NCBI GenBank assembly: GCA_949775045.1 | Contig: OX459096.1 | Coordinates: 49,467,790 to 49,531,789 of the forward strand | Direction of reading: 5' to 3' | DNA length: 64,000 bases | Source of the DNA: Metridium senile | Lineage: Eukaryota; Cnidaria; Anthozoa; Actiniaria; Metridiidae | In this document: positions 10,428-25,400 of the stretch, in pieces | How positions within the stretch are numbered: the first letter of the stretch is position 1 | Layout: each line of letters begins with the position of its first letter | The notes under the pieces: model-generated | Seen by the model: the letters and a program-made list of their open reading frames with translations, nothing else | Told to the model about the DNA's origin: nothing | Database searches by the model: none | Translations under genes and position numbers: made by a program

Positions 10428-13400
10428 CTATAGGTATACACTTGGTCTTTCTCCCCCTTCAATTACGTTATACTGAGGGGTCGAAGTTGACTGTTGAATA
10501 TTTGGAGGCCGGCTTCCCGGTTGGTTTGGAGGATGCGTAGCTCTCCAGTAACTCTCCAGAAATTCTCCTAAATGGTGACAAGCATCTTGCAATTGCGTTT
10601 CGTCGAGCACTAGGTCATAAAGTTCCTGAAAAAATTAAAATATCAATGAATATGGCCAATAAGTCGAGTAAAGATTCTATACAAATTCTGAAAACATAAT
10701 CGAAAAAGATTTTAGGTTGAGTGTATTAACAACGGGATCAGCACCACTACCAACAACAACAACAACAACCATACAAAAGCTCTGCATTTATTTACAATGA
10801 GTAACTTTTACAACATAACTGTTCTTACCTCGCTACACTGCGCTAATTTTTCTGCAGCAACAAGCTGGACATTAAGAGCTCTTGACTGGGTCTTCCCTCG
10901 AGTTTTAATTAGTCGTTGGAGAACCTACAACAAACAACAACATCTCTTACATTGAGCTTCAAGCATAGAGTAGTAAGCTGTTGCGAAAGAAAGAAAGTAG
11001 TTGAAGGAAAAAAAAGTCAATTTGAATGATGAAAATTGTTTATGACATTTGAAGAACCTATTGCATTTCGACACCAAAATGAGGCTAGGCAATCACCAGT
11101 AATAACAATCTACCCATCAGTCAATCATCTATTGATTAATCAACCAGCCAATCAAACAATCAATCATTCAATCAATCAACCAACCAACATTTAGGTGGCC
11201 CTCATGAAGAGTAGGCAAACATTCTCGCCACAATTATTAATATCGGTGTATAACATGGTGCATTTTCATACCTTGGGAGCTGATATTTTGATATAGACTA
11301 CAAGAGGAGCCAGCGATGTTTTGGCCAGCTGTGTAGGATGATTGACAGTTTCACAATCTAACACAACCAAATTAAGGCCGCGAGAAAGCTCAAATATTCT
11401 TTCGATTTCTTGTTGAACTTCAGCTATAAAGACCACACAAATAAAAAGAGCATAAATAAAGTGTATGTTGTGTCTGGCTGTGCGAAACATATACGGGGAA
11501 ATAAAACCAAAGGAGGAATGATAAAATTCTCAATAAATTGTAACTGGGATTGTGGGAAGTGACACTTTTATTGAAAAGAATATAATTAAAGTTCACTTAT
11601 ATACATACCCAAACCAGAGTTTTTGCTGTTACTTCGTTCAATAATGTTTCTCTTATTAGGATTGGCCATATTCGATCGCTTAGCTAGACTAATATCTGAA
11701 GTTACACGTGAAATGAGGACCCTGCAATCACAAAGAAAAACTATCAACTAAATATATTGATTAGAGTATACAATAAATAATCCTAATTCTTTATGTTCTT
11801 TTTATGACAAATTATGTCCTTGAAAATATATCTCACCTTCCAGAAAAGTTATGCTTCATGTAGTCAAATAGAGCTTTTTGCATCATATCAGTTACCTGAA
11901 ATGGTAATTAAATAACAATTATGACCAGTAATTTATAGAGCTTATACGACTAGCTTAAACGTCACATGTGTAAAACCTATTGATTAAAAAACGTTTTCTC
12001 CCTTCTCAGTTTCAAAGTTTTGCTTCTATTATTTTTTCTTGCACTGTGTATGGGTTGGTATTATTTCCATCATTATAATACGTCATAAATAACGCCATCG
12101 ATTATAAATAGAGGGCTGTGTATGGGTTGGTATTATTTCCATCATTACAATACGTCATAAATGACGCCATCGATTATAAATAGAAAGCTGTGTATGGGTT
12201 GGTATTATTTCCATCATAATACGTCATAAATGACGCCATCGATTATAAATAGAGAGCTGTGTATGGGTTGGTATTATTTCCATCATAATACGTCATAAAT
12301 GACGCCATCGATTATATATAGCTAGGGCTTACCTCGTATCCTTTTAGCGACGGTCCTACTAATACGATAGGTCTCATTGACGGTACGACGTCGTAAGGGG
12401 GAAGTTGCTCTTGCTAAAATAGAACAATTATCTGATTACAAGTATGTTGCGCAAAAGAAAATAGCTAACCCTGATTTACCAGTTAAATAGATCAAGGGGC
12501 GTGTGTGGGGAAAAGCTTGTAGAAATCAGTGCTTGACCAGCTTCTTAAGAATGTTCAAGAAATGGAAGGGAAGGGACATGAAATGAAGGGAAGGAAATGA
12601 AAACAAGGAAAGGAAGGAAAGGGAAAAGAATGGAGGGAAAAGAATGGATGGAAGGAAATGAAATGAGGGGAAGGAAATGAAAACAAGGAAAGGAAGGAAA
12701 GGGAAATGAATGGAAGGAAAAGAATGGAGTGAGGGAAATGAAACGAGGGGAAGGAAATGAAAACAAGCAAGGGAAGGAAGGAAAGGAAAGGGAAATGAAT
12801 GGAAGGAAAAGAATGGAGTGAAGGAAATGAAACGAGGGGAAGGAAATGAAAACAAGGAAAGGGAAATGAATGGAAGGAAAAGAATGGAGTGAAGGAAATG
12901 TAACGAGGGGAAGGAAATGAAAACAAGGAAAGAAAGGAAAGGGAAATGAATGGAAGGAAAAGAATGGAGTGAAGGACATGAAACGAGGGGAAGGAAATGA
13001 AAACAAGGAAAGGAAGGAGAGGGAAAAGAATGGAAGGAAAAGAATGGAGTGAAGGAAATGAAACGAGGGGAAGGAAATGAAAACAAAGAATGCGAAGAAA
13101 AGGGAAATGAATGGAAGGAAAGGTAAGTTGTGTTTTACTAATAAACGAAGGGTGTATTGCATTAGCTTTAGCTAGACGTACTATCTGTACTTAGACTATC
13201 ACATCACTACTTTTCACCACGATATTTACCTTCTTAAAGAACGCTTTTTTGGCTCTTGCTTGTTGTCCTGTTTGGGAAGTAACCGTATTACCAGAGGCTG
13301 ATCTTGGTAAAGTTGAAGCTTTACTTGTCGGGCTTGTGGGGCTATGTTCTTCTTCTTCATTATATTCCATGCCATTCTCTGCATCAACTACTCAAGCAAG

Positions 13401-16400
13401 ATAGATAACGTCAAATAAACTTTTCATTGAAAAAATGTCTTGCTACTCTGGCAGAATTAATCTAAACGAAATATCATCAAAAATACATTGCTACACGTAA
13501 ACCGCTGGCCACCGAGCAACAAAAGCTAGAGTGCTATACCGTCTCCAAACAATCATCATGTGAATAAAGCCCGGAATAAGATAATTTCTTCTATTACTAT
13601 TAGCAAACTAACCTGATAATGATGAACGTCGCGATGGTGAAGTGTTAGTGGGGGACTGGGCTTGATTGTTCATATGATTAAATTCAAAAACTGTCCTATA
13701 ATTATACCAAGAAATAATAATATTAGAAAATCACAATTTCACAACGTGCAAACAAGTAAGCCATGGTATAAAATCAAAATAGCTACCATCTAATAGTTTT
13801 TGTTTAGTGGCGATTTAGACCCACTCAACCAGAAACATTGAATACAAAGGGAATCCTTCATTACCACTGAACACTTGTCTCTGGTGGTAGTGACGAATAG
13901 TCACTTAATAAAAACTATTGCATAGCAAGTTGATTTTATGTCATGAATAAAGAATCAACATTTATCCAAACATTTTTAACAGAATTAATTGTTAAATATC
14001 GTGCACATCTATAAAATATTTCACAGTCATGTAAAACAAACAAACCACTAGTAGACATGTCGACAGTGTCAGTGCAAATGTACTGGACAGAACAAGACAT
14101 GAACTAGCAAGTAACCAAACACCAAGAATAGCATACGAAAATGCCAAGATACAGTAAACAAGTTAGCAACGTAACAAATACAATGAATGACAGTACGAAA
14201 TAAAGATAAATTTGGCAAGGCAAATCATGCAATGAGAAAGCAGAAAAAAATAAATACACATCAAGATTAGTAACAATCACAGTAAACATGCAATATTACA
14301 GCATGCTGAAAACACTAAACAAATCATTCATTGATATAGATATACACAATCAATATCATTCATTGATATAGATATACACAATCAATATCATTCATTGATA
14401 TAGATATACACAATCAATATCATTCATTGATATAGATATACACAATCAATATCATTCATTGATATAGATATACACAATCAATATCATTCATTGATATAGA
14501 TATACACAATCAATGTCATTAACATTGTTCATTAAAATTCAAACTAAAAAGATATGTCACGTGACACCTCACAAGTTCGTTCTAGATGCTCGATACGAGC
14601 AGTAGTTGCACACATACATTTCATAATGTTAATAAGGATTGAAATTTGAACTGCTGACATCACGTGACACTTGTTGTAGCCTGCATAGGAAGCGTTTCTT
14701 TTATTATTATTATTATTATCATTTTTGGGGGGTGGGGGTGGGGGGACAAGAAAATGTTGTTTCAGGATAGCTGTTACACTCGTCTTAGGTTTCTCGCAGC
14801 CTTATCGGTAACACAGCTATCCCAAAAACCGTTTTCCCGCTTCCCGAAAAGAAACGCTTGCTACGCAGGGTACACTTGTAGTAGTGTTGGACTCTTTTTC
14901 ACGTGGACAACGTTAATGACATTAACTGTATACTGTATGATAAGAACAGTTGTAATAAGCACATTCATAATCTTATTCTCTGGACAGACAGACAACCCTT
15001 GTTACTTTTTCATTAGATTTGTATTAGTTTTTCGCAGACAGTCAGGCAGGGCAAGCAGATAGACAAGATATTATTAGACACTATAGATGTATTCCCTGGA
15101 CAGACATACATACATTGAAAAACAATGATAGATCCCAATTACATCATTATGTATAAGACAATATAGAAGGATTATTCTCTTGACAGACAGACAGACAAAC
15201 ATCACTTCCTGGTATATCCCCTTGACAGATAATTACTTGCGTAATAGACACTTTATTCCCTAAACTGACTGACAAGACAGACAGACAAACATCACTTCCT
15301 GGTATATCCCCTTGACAGATAATTACTTGCGTAATAGACACTTTATTCCCTATACTGACTGACAAGACAGACAGACCAACTATGATAGATCCCATTATAT
15401 ATGTACAACATACTGTATAAGTATTAAACTCCTGACAGACACCAATAATTACTAGCACTTGGTATATCCCCTGGACAGATATCATATACTAGACACTTTG
15501 TTCCCTGGATAAACAGACACCCCTTGACTGATAATTACATTATATACTAGACACTTTATTCCCTGGATAAACAGACACCCCTTGACTGATAATTACATTA
15601 TATACTAGACACTTTATTCCCTGGATAAACAGACACCCCTTGACTGATAATTACATTATATACTAGACACTTTATTCCCTGGATAAACAGACACCCCTTG
15701 ACTGATAATTACATTATATACTAGACACTTTATTCCCTGGATAAACAGACACCCCTTGACTGATAATTACATTATATACTAGACACTTTATTCCCTGGAT
15801 AAACAGACACCCCTTGACTGATAATTACATTATATACTAGACACTTTATTCCCTGGATAAACAGACACCCCTTGACTGATAATTACATTATATACTAGAC
15901 ACTTTATTCCCTGGATAAACAGACACCCCTTGACTGATAATTACATTATATACTAGACACTTTATTCCCTGGATAAACAGACACCCCTTGACTGATAATT
16001 ACATTATATACTAGACACTTTATTCCCTGGAGAAACAGACACCCCTTGACTGATAATTACATTATATACTAGACACTTTATTCCCTGGATAAACAGACAC
16101 CCCTTGACTGATAATTACATTATATACTAGACACTTTATTCCCTGGATAAACAGACACCCCTTGACTGATAATTACATTATATACTAGACACTTTATTCC
16201 CTGGATAAACAGACACCCCTTGACTGATAATTACATTATATACTAGACACTTTATTCCCTGGATAAACAGACACCCCTTGACTGATAATTACATTATATA
16301 CTAGACACTTTATTCCCTGGAGAAACAGACACCCCTTGACTGATAATTACATTATATACTAGACACTTTATTCCCTGGATAAACAGACACCCCTTGACTG

Positions 16401-19400
16401 ATAATTACATTATATACTAGACACTTTATTCCCTGGATAAACAGACACCCCTTGACTGATAATTACATTATATACTAGACACTTTATTCCCTGGATAAAC
16501 AGACACCCCTTGACTGATAATTACATTATATACTAGACACTTTATTCCCTGGATAAACAGACACCCCTTGACTGATAATTACATTATATACTAGACACTT
16601 TATTCCCTGGAGAAACAGACACCCCTTGACTGATAATTACATTATATACTAGACACTTTATTCCCTGGAGAAACAGACACCCCTTGACTGATAATTACAT
16701 TATATACTAGACACTTTATTCCCTGGATAAACAGACACCCCTTGACTGATAATTACATTATATACTAGACACTTTATTCCCTGGATAAACAGACACCCCT
16801 TGACTGATAATTACATTATATACTAGACACTTTATTCCCTGGATAAACAGACACCCCTTGACTGATAATTGTATTAGGTATGTAAAGTGTGCAGTTGTAA
16901 GTTTGTACAAATTGTATTTACAGTTTCTTTGTATTGAAATATTTTATAGTTAACTTGAGTTGTTTTAGATATTCTATTTCAAGTTATAAGCGATTTGTTT
17001 TAGTAAATTGCTAAATAGCTGATCATTTTTACCTTAAAATAGCCTTAAAACCAGACGTTATTCAGCTACTTAGTATATTAATTATTCAATGAAATACAAA
17101 ATGTTGATTCAAACTAAGCACACAAACATTGAGTAGTTAATGTTAGTTATATTACAACATGCATTAAAGGAAACAGCCCAGCAGTCATGCAGTATAACAG
17201 TTGGTCAGGCACTTTGTAAATTTTAAAAATATATATCAAAGAAATCAAGAAGTAGAAGGAATAAAAGGATGGCAAAAGCCAAGAAACCAACACTGACCGT
17301 CAAAGTTGTAAAGACAGAAGAAAGGATAAAGCGTTGATCCTGTTAGAACCTAGTAAAGCATAGGAAACCCATCCAACACAAGAACCACAAAAGATGAAAT
17401 GGGGATTATTAGTGGGGAGCTAGAGCATATAGATGTGGTTAATATTAAATCTTTAACAGCTGCTAGTAATAAATTATGAAAGCGGGATAAAGAAGGCCAC
17501 TACATTGCTTGCCTTTTATGGTTATATTTAGTGATAGTAGCCATTTAAGGTTGATTTTAAAATTAAAGTTTTAGTTTTAATGTGACTATATACAAATGAG
17601 TTGAAAGTGTAATGCATGTACTGGATTTGTATTTTCTAACAAAATGCATCATGTAAAACAAAACTGACTTTTGAATATGATTTTAAAACTACATGGTCTT
17701 TGCTGAGAAATGCTTACAATATGGACATGTTGTATCAAAAAGCGTTTTTTAAATGTTATCATAAAAACTGTGTGGTCTTTGTGAAACTGTACATAGATGG
17801 AAGTATAATTAATACTTAATTAGAAATGTTTCAAACATGGAAACAAAACTTCTATCATGGAATGAAGAAGAAGATTGAAAATTGAGTCATGATCATGAGC
17901 AAAGTGTCACAGACATTTAACAGAATTATATTGTGAAGCCACCACGGTGATATTATAATAATAACAATGTAAAAATGATGAATTACAGTATAGTTCAAGG
18001 TACAGAATTTCTTGAATTAGATATGAATGGTATTGACTTACTTTGTTGAACCCCGACCAGTCCGTCCACCTGTTGCTGGCCCTGTTTGCTGAAGTGATTT
18101 TAATTTACTTGGTCTAATGGAGAAAGAAAAAAGTAATTAACATTATTGTTTGAGGTGGGAGGAACAGTTAGTGACTTAATTAAGTAGTAAAACTAACAAA
18201 CACATGGCCCTCCAGACTACTAATGACTATGCATGACTGTAAGCCAGTCACTGACAGGGAGTCAAGGCCAGAGTATGTTAAATCGTTTTGTATCCCCAAA
18301 ATAGTAAATGCAAACTCAACATGTACCTATATTATCACTGTCATATATTATCATATATTATAAGATTCATGAATAATTAATGAGCAATTGACAAAAGAAT
18401 TCACGTCCGTGACGGAGGTTGTATATCCAATACAGATTCGTTCTGATTTGCATAAGTTTTAACTTGAATTTTCTCGGCCAAATTTACTTTTATCTTAACA
18501 ATTTTAGTAAAATATGAAAGAAATAATGTTGGAGTTTCATAAGTACTATCCAATATTTGTGTCTGATCTGTATGAGATATACAGTGGCTCGTCTTCCACT
18601 CACCATTGTATATAGTACATATGTACTTATATGTTATCATCTGCCACTTGGCATGTTTGCTTGTTTGAAATAATTATTTGTAATAGCATTACTTGTGTAG
18701 GTCCTAATGCACTTACCTTCATGGATTTAAACACTGTATTTTACTATGATTATAGGATATATTTTTAATATTTTATTCTATATTTTAGTTTTGCAGGGCC
18801 CTTGTTGATTATGTCCTGACCAGTATAACTGTATTAATATAATCATTAAAACATGTAATAAATGGGGATCTCCAGAATCACATCCATGTACTGTACAGTG
18901 AAGAGACTATTCCAGACAAGCAGGTAAAAACAGTTGTTTACTTTATAGAAGTTAAACAGTTTCACAGGAGCGGGACTGATGATTTTGTAACAACCTTGCT
19001 GTTATATGACACAAATATGATCAACTTACGTTGGAATAAATCCTATATCGCAGCCTTCCTTGACTACTCTTCCAATCCACCAGTCATCATTAAATTTCTA
19101 CAGAACACAAAAATACAGTAATGCATTAGCTTGCTAGAATTTTTATTGGTTAAGAATGTTGGTAACTTGAATTATAGCAGTTGAATAGATCTACAGTCCA
19201 TGTAAACAACAGCTGTAATGTATGTGTGTTATCTTTGAAATACAATATCAATGTTGGTTGGCCTTAACAATGTATAAGCATTCCAGACTTCAAACCTCAA
19301 CATTGCAGAGGAGGGAAAAGGCTCAATTTTACTATCCAAAAATGCTCACAAATGTTCCTGTAATTTCCCAAGGTGTTTTGCAAATCATTGTAGTTTCAAA

Positions 19401-22400
19401 CATTTTTCAAATTGTCTAACTTGTAAATATAACCATACACCAGAATGTATAAATACACTGTAAGATGCTGACTGTATAGGTGTACGTACAGTGACATAGT
19501 TTGTTATGGTTTTGCCAACCAACCATTGTTTTAAAACAAAGTAAATATTTTGTTTAAAGGGTTAAGTTGGCAAATTAGCACCAACACTTGTAAACACTCA
19601 ATCACCTAGTATATAATTATGATAAAGTACAAACCTCTTTTACATGAAGGAAATCTTTGACATTAAATGAAACTGCAGCCCCATGTACTGGGGAATCGTC
19701 ATCTTCACTGCCTTCATAGGCAATATTTGTGCGAACGGCAAAAGCTACTGGCTTGGACTGTGAATATACACAATGCAATATTAATAGACGACACATACAA
19801 TTTGTAATGATTAAATAATAAGTTTAGCAGAAGAGAAAAAATTGTCAGGGGCTTAACACAATTTAGAACCCTGTCCTTTGTCTGTCTATCAATTAACATT
19901 GCCTTAAACAGTACAGTTTTTAAACAAAATCAAACAAAGAAGACACATTTGAAAAACAATTGTGACACAACATAAATACTCAAATTTTTAATCATCAATT
20001 TTAATGAATTTAACAAAAATTTAAATTGTTATGAAGATTATTGTGTATAATAATTATATAATATTATTGTGTATTATTGTGTATGATGGTAATAATGACA
20101 GCACTAATGATTGTAAAACTGTTGTTCGCAATTACAATCATGACAACGTTGCTGAGGATGTTTAGGATTATCATAGCCATGGATTCAGGGGGGAGGGGGG
20201 GGGGGGTGTGATTAGTCAACCAGCCCCTACCCCTGTCTTTTGAGCTGCCAAGTCTTATTAATACGTTATCATATTTTATTGTCTGTTATGTTGGAAAAGT
20301 GATCATGGCAAGCTGACAAAATAGTCACCCTCAACTCATCCTTCCTGAACCTGTGCCTAAATCATGATAATGTTAATCACTTCAGTGATAAAGATGATAA
20401 GAATGAGGATTATATCAGTTATTGAAGTGATTCTGGATATGAAAAATGAGAAATAAAGTAGACAGAGATTGTGTCACTAGTTACCCTGGCAGCTTGTAAA
20501 GCTTCCCAAGCTCTCCTTTCAAGTTCTCGTCTTGAGGTTTCTTTGTCTTCGTCAACACTACTAGTATCTGAAGCTCTGCAAGCAGGTTCTGGGTCCTGAA
20601 ACATTAAACAACTTGTCAATAAAAAAAACTATTACTGATTTCTAAAAGTTGAATAGCTTTACTTCAGTATACTTACTATATAGGGAAGAATATTGTATAC
20701 TAATTTTAGGACACTTTTATTAATTGTATTTGAAAAAAAAAACGAAAATTAAAAAATGCAGTCCACATAATTTGGACAATTTATTTTTTAAAGAGACAGA
20801 GAGAAAGAGAGAAAGAGAGAAAGAGAGAGAGATAAACTGAGAGAGAGAAAAAGAGACAGAAAAGACACTACTTAAAAATGCAGTTTATAATTAAGTATAA
20901 AACCACTTAAATAAATGAATATTTCGAAGAACATCCAAACAATCAGTTATGCTAGTTGTATCAATATTAATTTCACCTATATTGTTCACAATTAATGCTC
21001 ACAAAATATAGTGAAATACAAGTGGATATAATCATACGTTTAATTGATGGGTAATAATTATTGTGGTGTACAGTATTTCAACTATTTTTACTGTTAAACT
21101 TAAATTCGAATCAAAAACCAAGAATATCATTCTTTAATGAAAAAAACATTTTCTTGCAATAATTATGAGAAAACAAATTTGCAATGTTAGTAGAAATTTA
21201 GATTATTTTCTATAAATAGAAATATATATTAACCATTTTCTCGAAAACTGCAATTCAAATCTTTATAAGTACAAGAGTCTACATTCATAAATTGAAGCAT
21301 ACTTTTTTTGAAAACAATTATAATATTCAAAATGTGAAGCGAAAAGTATGTCTTGAGCAGAAACAAACTTCACGAATCATTGATTTTTTTATAATTTTCT
21401 ATAACTTGATGTTCCATTGAATAGGACATGTTCTAAACTTGTATGATTATAATGAATCAAAGGAATATGCAATTTCCTAAATGATAATTTTTTTGCATAA
21501 ACATATCTCCTTACCAACAGTTTATCCCTGTCAGATGCTTTCATGGGGATAACAAAGCTTAATGGTTTCATACGATGCTGTTAAACATAAAATCCCACAT
21601 CTACACAGACTCTTGCTTGGTAAAACTTGCAGGATAAATTGTACAAGATCCTAGCGAAGCCTTTAGGTAAAGAAGCTCAATGTTTTACACTAGACATGGG
21701 TCAAGGTAGTTGTGAATTTCAGAAGCAAGTGGTTGTGATCTTGCCTCATTATCACCCACAAAAGCAGATACATGTGATTAATAGTTAACATAGTCATGGG
21801 TTTAATGAGATTGGAACTCTAGTTGAAACAAAGAGTTTTACTTCTAAAAATTTGAACAGTTAATCTGTAAAAAGTATTCAAATGCCTAAGGCATTATAGT
21901 TGGATGTAAATGCTTCAACTCAAATACTCAGACATGTAATTCAAAGTAAACAGAGATATAAAATGTTTTGAATAGCGAGATAAAATAGCTCAATTGTAAG
22001 GATTATTTTCACCTGGAATAAAACAATTAAAGATCCAATGTTAATATTTTACAGAATTGATCACCAAGACATCAAGGTTTATTGCTATAAAACACATAAA
22101 TATTTACATGTAAAAATCTTGAGGTTTTTTATTATCATTGGTTCCCTTGGATCATTGGAAGTTGTTTAAAAATACAGCTTAATTTCATACAAAATTATTA
22201 GATAGAAACCACCAGCAACAGAAGAGATTTATAAGAGGTGGATGAAATACAAAATTAATGTAATACTATTCAAATGGTGATGATTATTTATTTGAATACA
22301 AACATTTCCCAGAATAGTAAAGTAAGCATTTCTTGCATGTAGCTGGATAAAATACCATTAAAATAGAAATATTGTTTCCTATATGATTGAGTTATTTACT

Positions 22401-25400
22401 TACTAGATATGCATGAATCGAAGGTGTTAATAGAAAACTGTGATTAAGATAGTACATTTATAGGCTGACACAGGCAGCATTGATACATGATGAAAAAACA
22501 CCTTGACATCAGAGAACTAAACACTCCTAAAAATACAGTGTAATATTTGAAATTTGTGAAAAATTAATAATACCTAAACCAAGAAAAGATACAATCTAGT
22601 TCACCTGTTTATAATATGAGTTTTATATTCTAATAAGTCCAGAAAAGTATGGATATATTGTGTCCTCTTACCAAGTCATAAAGATGCATTTTGATCTATA
22701 ATATATGATTCATTTGAGGATCCAACCAAGACAGTCTTGAGATCCTGACCATAGCTAACCTTCTAGAATGTTCTGAAACTAATTATTGTAATATATAGAT
22801 ATATTCATATTGATTATGCAAATTGTTATTAAAATACAGGTTACTGTGATAGTCCAAAACACCTTTCAAAAAAAACACATTTTAATTGAAAACTGAGAGG
22901 TTTTATTGCATTAAAAAGGACCAAAAACAACAATGGTGTAAAAAGCCTAAAAAAAGCTACAAACTGCTAATAGGTAGATCAAAAAATTCACAGCTCCATG
23001 CACACAACAATTAAGCTTAGCAAATTATGAACACATATCTTTTAGACCTCATAAGCATGGCCGGATAATCGGGTTTATTCTTAAAACACAACAATCATAC
23101 CTTTATTTACTATTTTTGGGTTGAGAAATATTTAAGTTTCAATTTATTTGATATTTTACACTGAAAAGACTTTTAATGAGAACCAGAATAGACAAAAAAG
23201 ATCATATTTTTGAACTGAGAGTTTTCTCAATGAAATGCAAATTGTATATAAACAGAAGGCAACTTCACTCATTCATTATTGATGATACAACCTTGTGGGT
23301 GAACAATAAAAAAACCTGTCTTCTCAGTAAAACACATGAAAATACCCATCTATTGGCTAGAAAAAGCTAAAATAAATGTCAAATAAACACAAATTTAACA
23401 TGGTCCTAGAAAGAGAACACATGAAAGTAATGAAAAGTAAAGTTAAGGGCTATGAAAATTAATCCATAGGAAGTCTTCAAGCCACACATTATATTAACAT
23501 CAAAACTTGTTTATAATACACACATAGTAGGAAAATATAAAAACATTAAACAGCTAAGAAAAAAGGACTTTGAACATAAAAATATGGATAATTCTAACAC
23601 ACTAAAAGTGTGTAAAAACTAGAAGGACAAATCAAACATACATGTGCAAACCATGAAAAAAAAACAGGATTGGCTGTGTAAGTGGTGCAGTTGTGGTTTA
23701 CATTCAATAAGCACTTTCAAAGGAAATACAGTTTGGTTGGGTTGTATTCAAAATGATTTACAAAAAAAATATCACTGCATATCTTTATAAAATATCTAAT
23801 ACTTGGAAGTAATTTTTTGTTTCTGTATAAGTGGCCCTTTTGGTTTCTGGACATGAAAGATAAGATAATGCTGTAATGAATCTATTGATCCACACTAAAA
23901 TAAACAGATACACAAAACTACAACACTTTTACACTTTGTGTAGGTCAAAATGTAAACAAATTGTTAAGTAACAGCCAACATGTTGGTGAGAATCAAAAAC
24001 ACAACAAACAGTAGATGTTTCATTGCAATAATCTAACTTAAGACTGTTGAATTAGGAATGCTGTTAAATACTCACTAACAGTCTATCTTCTAGGAAGCTG
24101 CCCCAGTTATTCAAATCATCTGAGTAACCATAAGGATCACCCATTATAAGATGAACCAAGTCATTTTCAGGTGTTGTACCATGTGAAACTCTAGAAAACT
24201 TTGTTGCATGGTTTACCATGTTCCACAGATGAAAATACCCAGCCCATGTTTGGATACACTGATTATCATGTTGTGCTTGGGTATGAAATACAACAAACTG
24301 GATATGACATCATCATAATTATTTATGGCTTAAAAACCAACTATGGAGATATTGCCCACATAAGCTACAATATCACCAATCAAGGTCAAACAAAGTTTCG
24401 ACATGTGTGGTTGATTTGATAAGATTAACAGTTGCAGTCTTACTAAACCAGCACATTGGCTTGAATCGTATACAACATTTAAATCACCTATATCACTTCC
24501 TGTGTAGCAATTAATATACACTTGCAAAATAATTTTATATCTTAAATGAGAATATTACTAACAGAAACAATAATTCTAAAAACTTTGACAAGTGGGTAAT
24601 TTCAAGTCACTGTTTTCTTTCTTATTTGCAAACATGTATTTTAATATAATCAGAAAACATGCCTTTATCGAAGAACATCACATAGACATACATGCAATAC
24701 TCAGTAAATGCACATTTGACCATATATGCACAAGCTAATTAGCACGCTATAGATATATTATCATTATAAAATAAAGAATTTTAGAATTTAAAACATAAAT
24801 TACAGCTCAGTGCCATTTAATTAATATGTATCTAGACATTCTTTTAACAAGAGATCCACTTAAGTTGTATGGAATATAAACAATATGAGTGGCCAAATTG
24901 TATGGGATATACAGTGGGGAGTTGAAGACGGACGCGAATATTGTATAGTACTAATGAAACTCCAATGTTAGTTTTTTCAAATTTTGCTGAAATTAACAAG
25001 ATAAAAGTAAATCTGTCTGAGAAAATTGAGAAGTTGAAACTTATGCAAATCAGGATGAAATCTGTCTGAGATTCACAGTACTCGTCACATGCATGATTTC
25101 TTTTGTCAAATTCTCATCATTTATTCATGGGTTTTATAAAGTAATTGATTGTTACACACCCTAAGTTATAAGACTGATAAGGTATGTGTAAACTACAGTA
25201 CAGTCCAAACAAATAACTTTCAAAACATCTAGATTGGTTCTCAAAAATGTCATTTCTTATAAACATCAACATGCCTCTAATCAGACGCTAACAATTCTAT
25301 GCAAGTAGAGTTATAGTAATATAAGTACAGAGATATGACAGTATTATGGGATTAATGACAAAACCAGTATACAATTGTAAACTTAGAACAGATGGTCAAC

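Noticed and set aside
12526..13162. Long minus-strand frames rich in Phe, Ser, Pro and His (up to 205 codons, several overlapping)
   Set aside because: They are translations of the homopurine minisatellite in more than one frame, with no domain and no splice logic.
15483..16870. Regular 58-bp array considered as CRISPR
   Set aside because: Units are contiguous with no unique spacers, and the setting is a eukaryotic intron.
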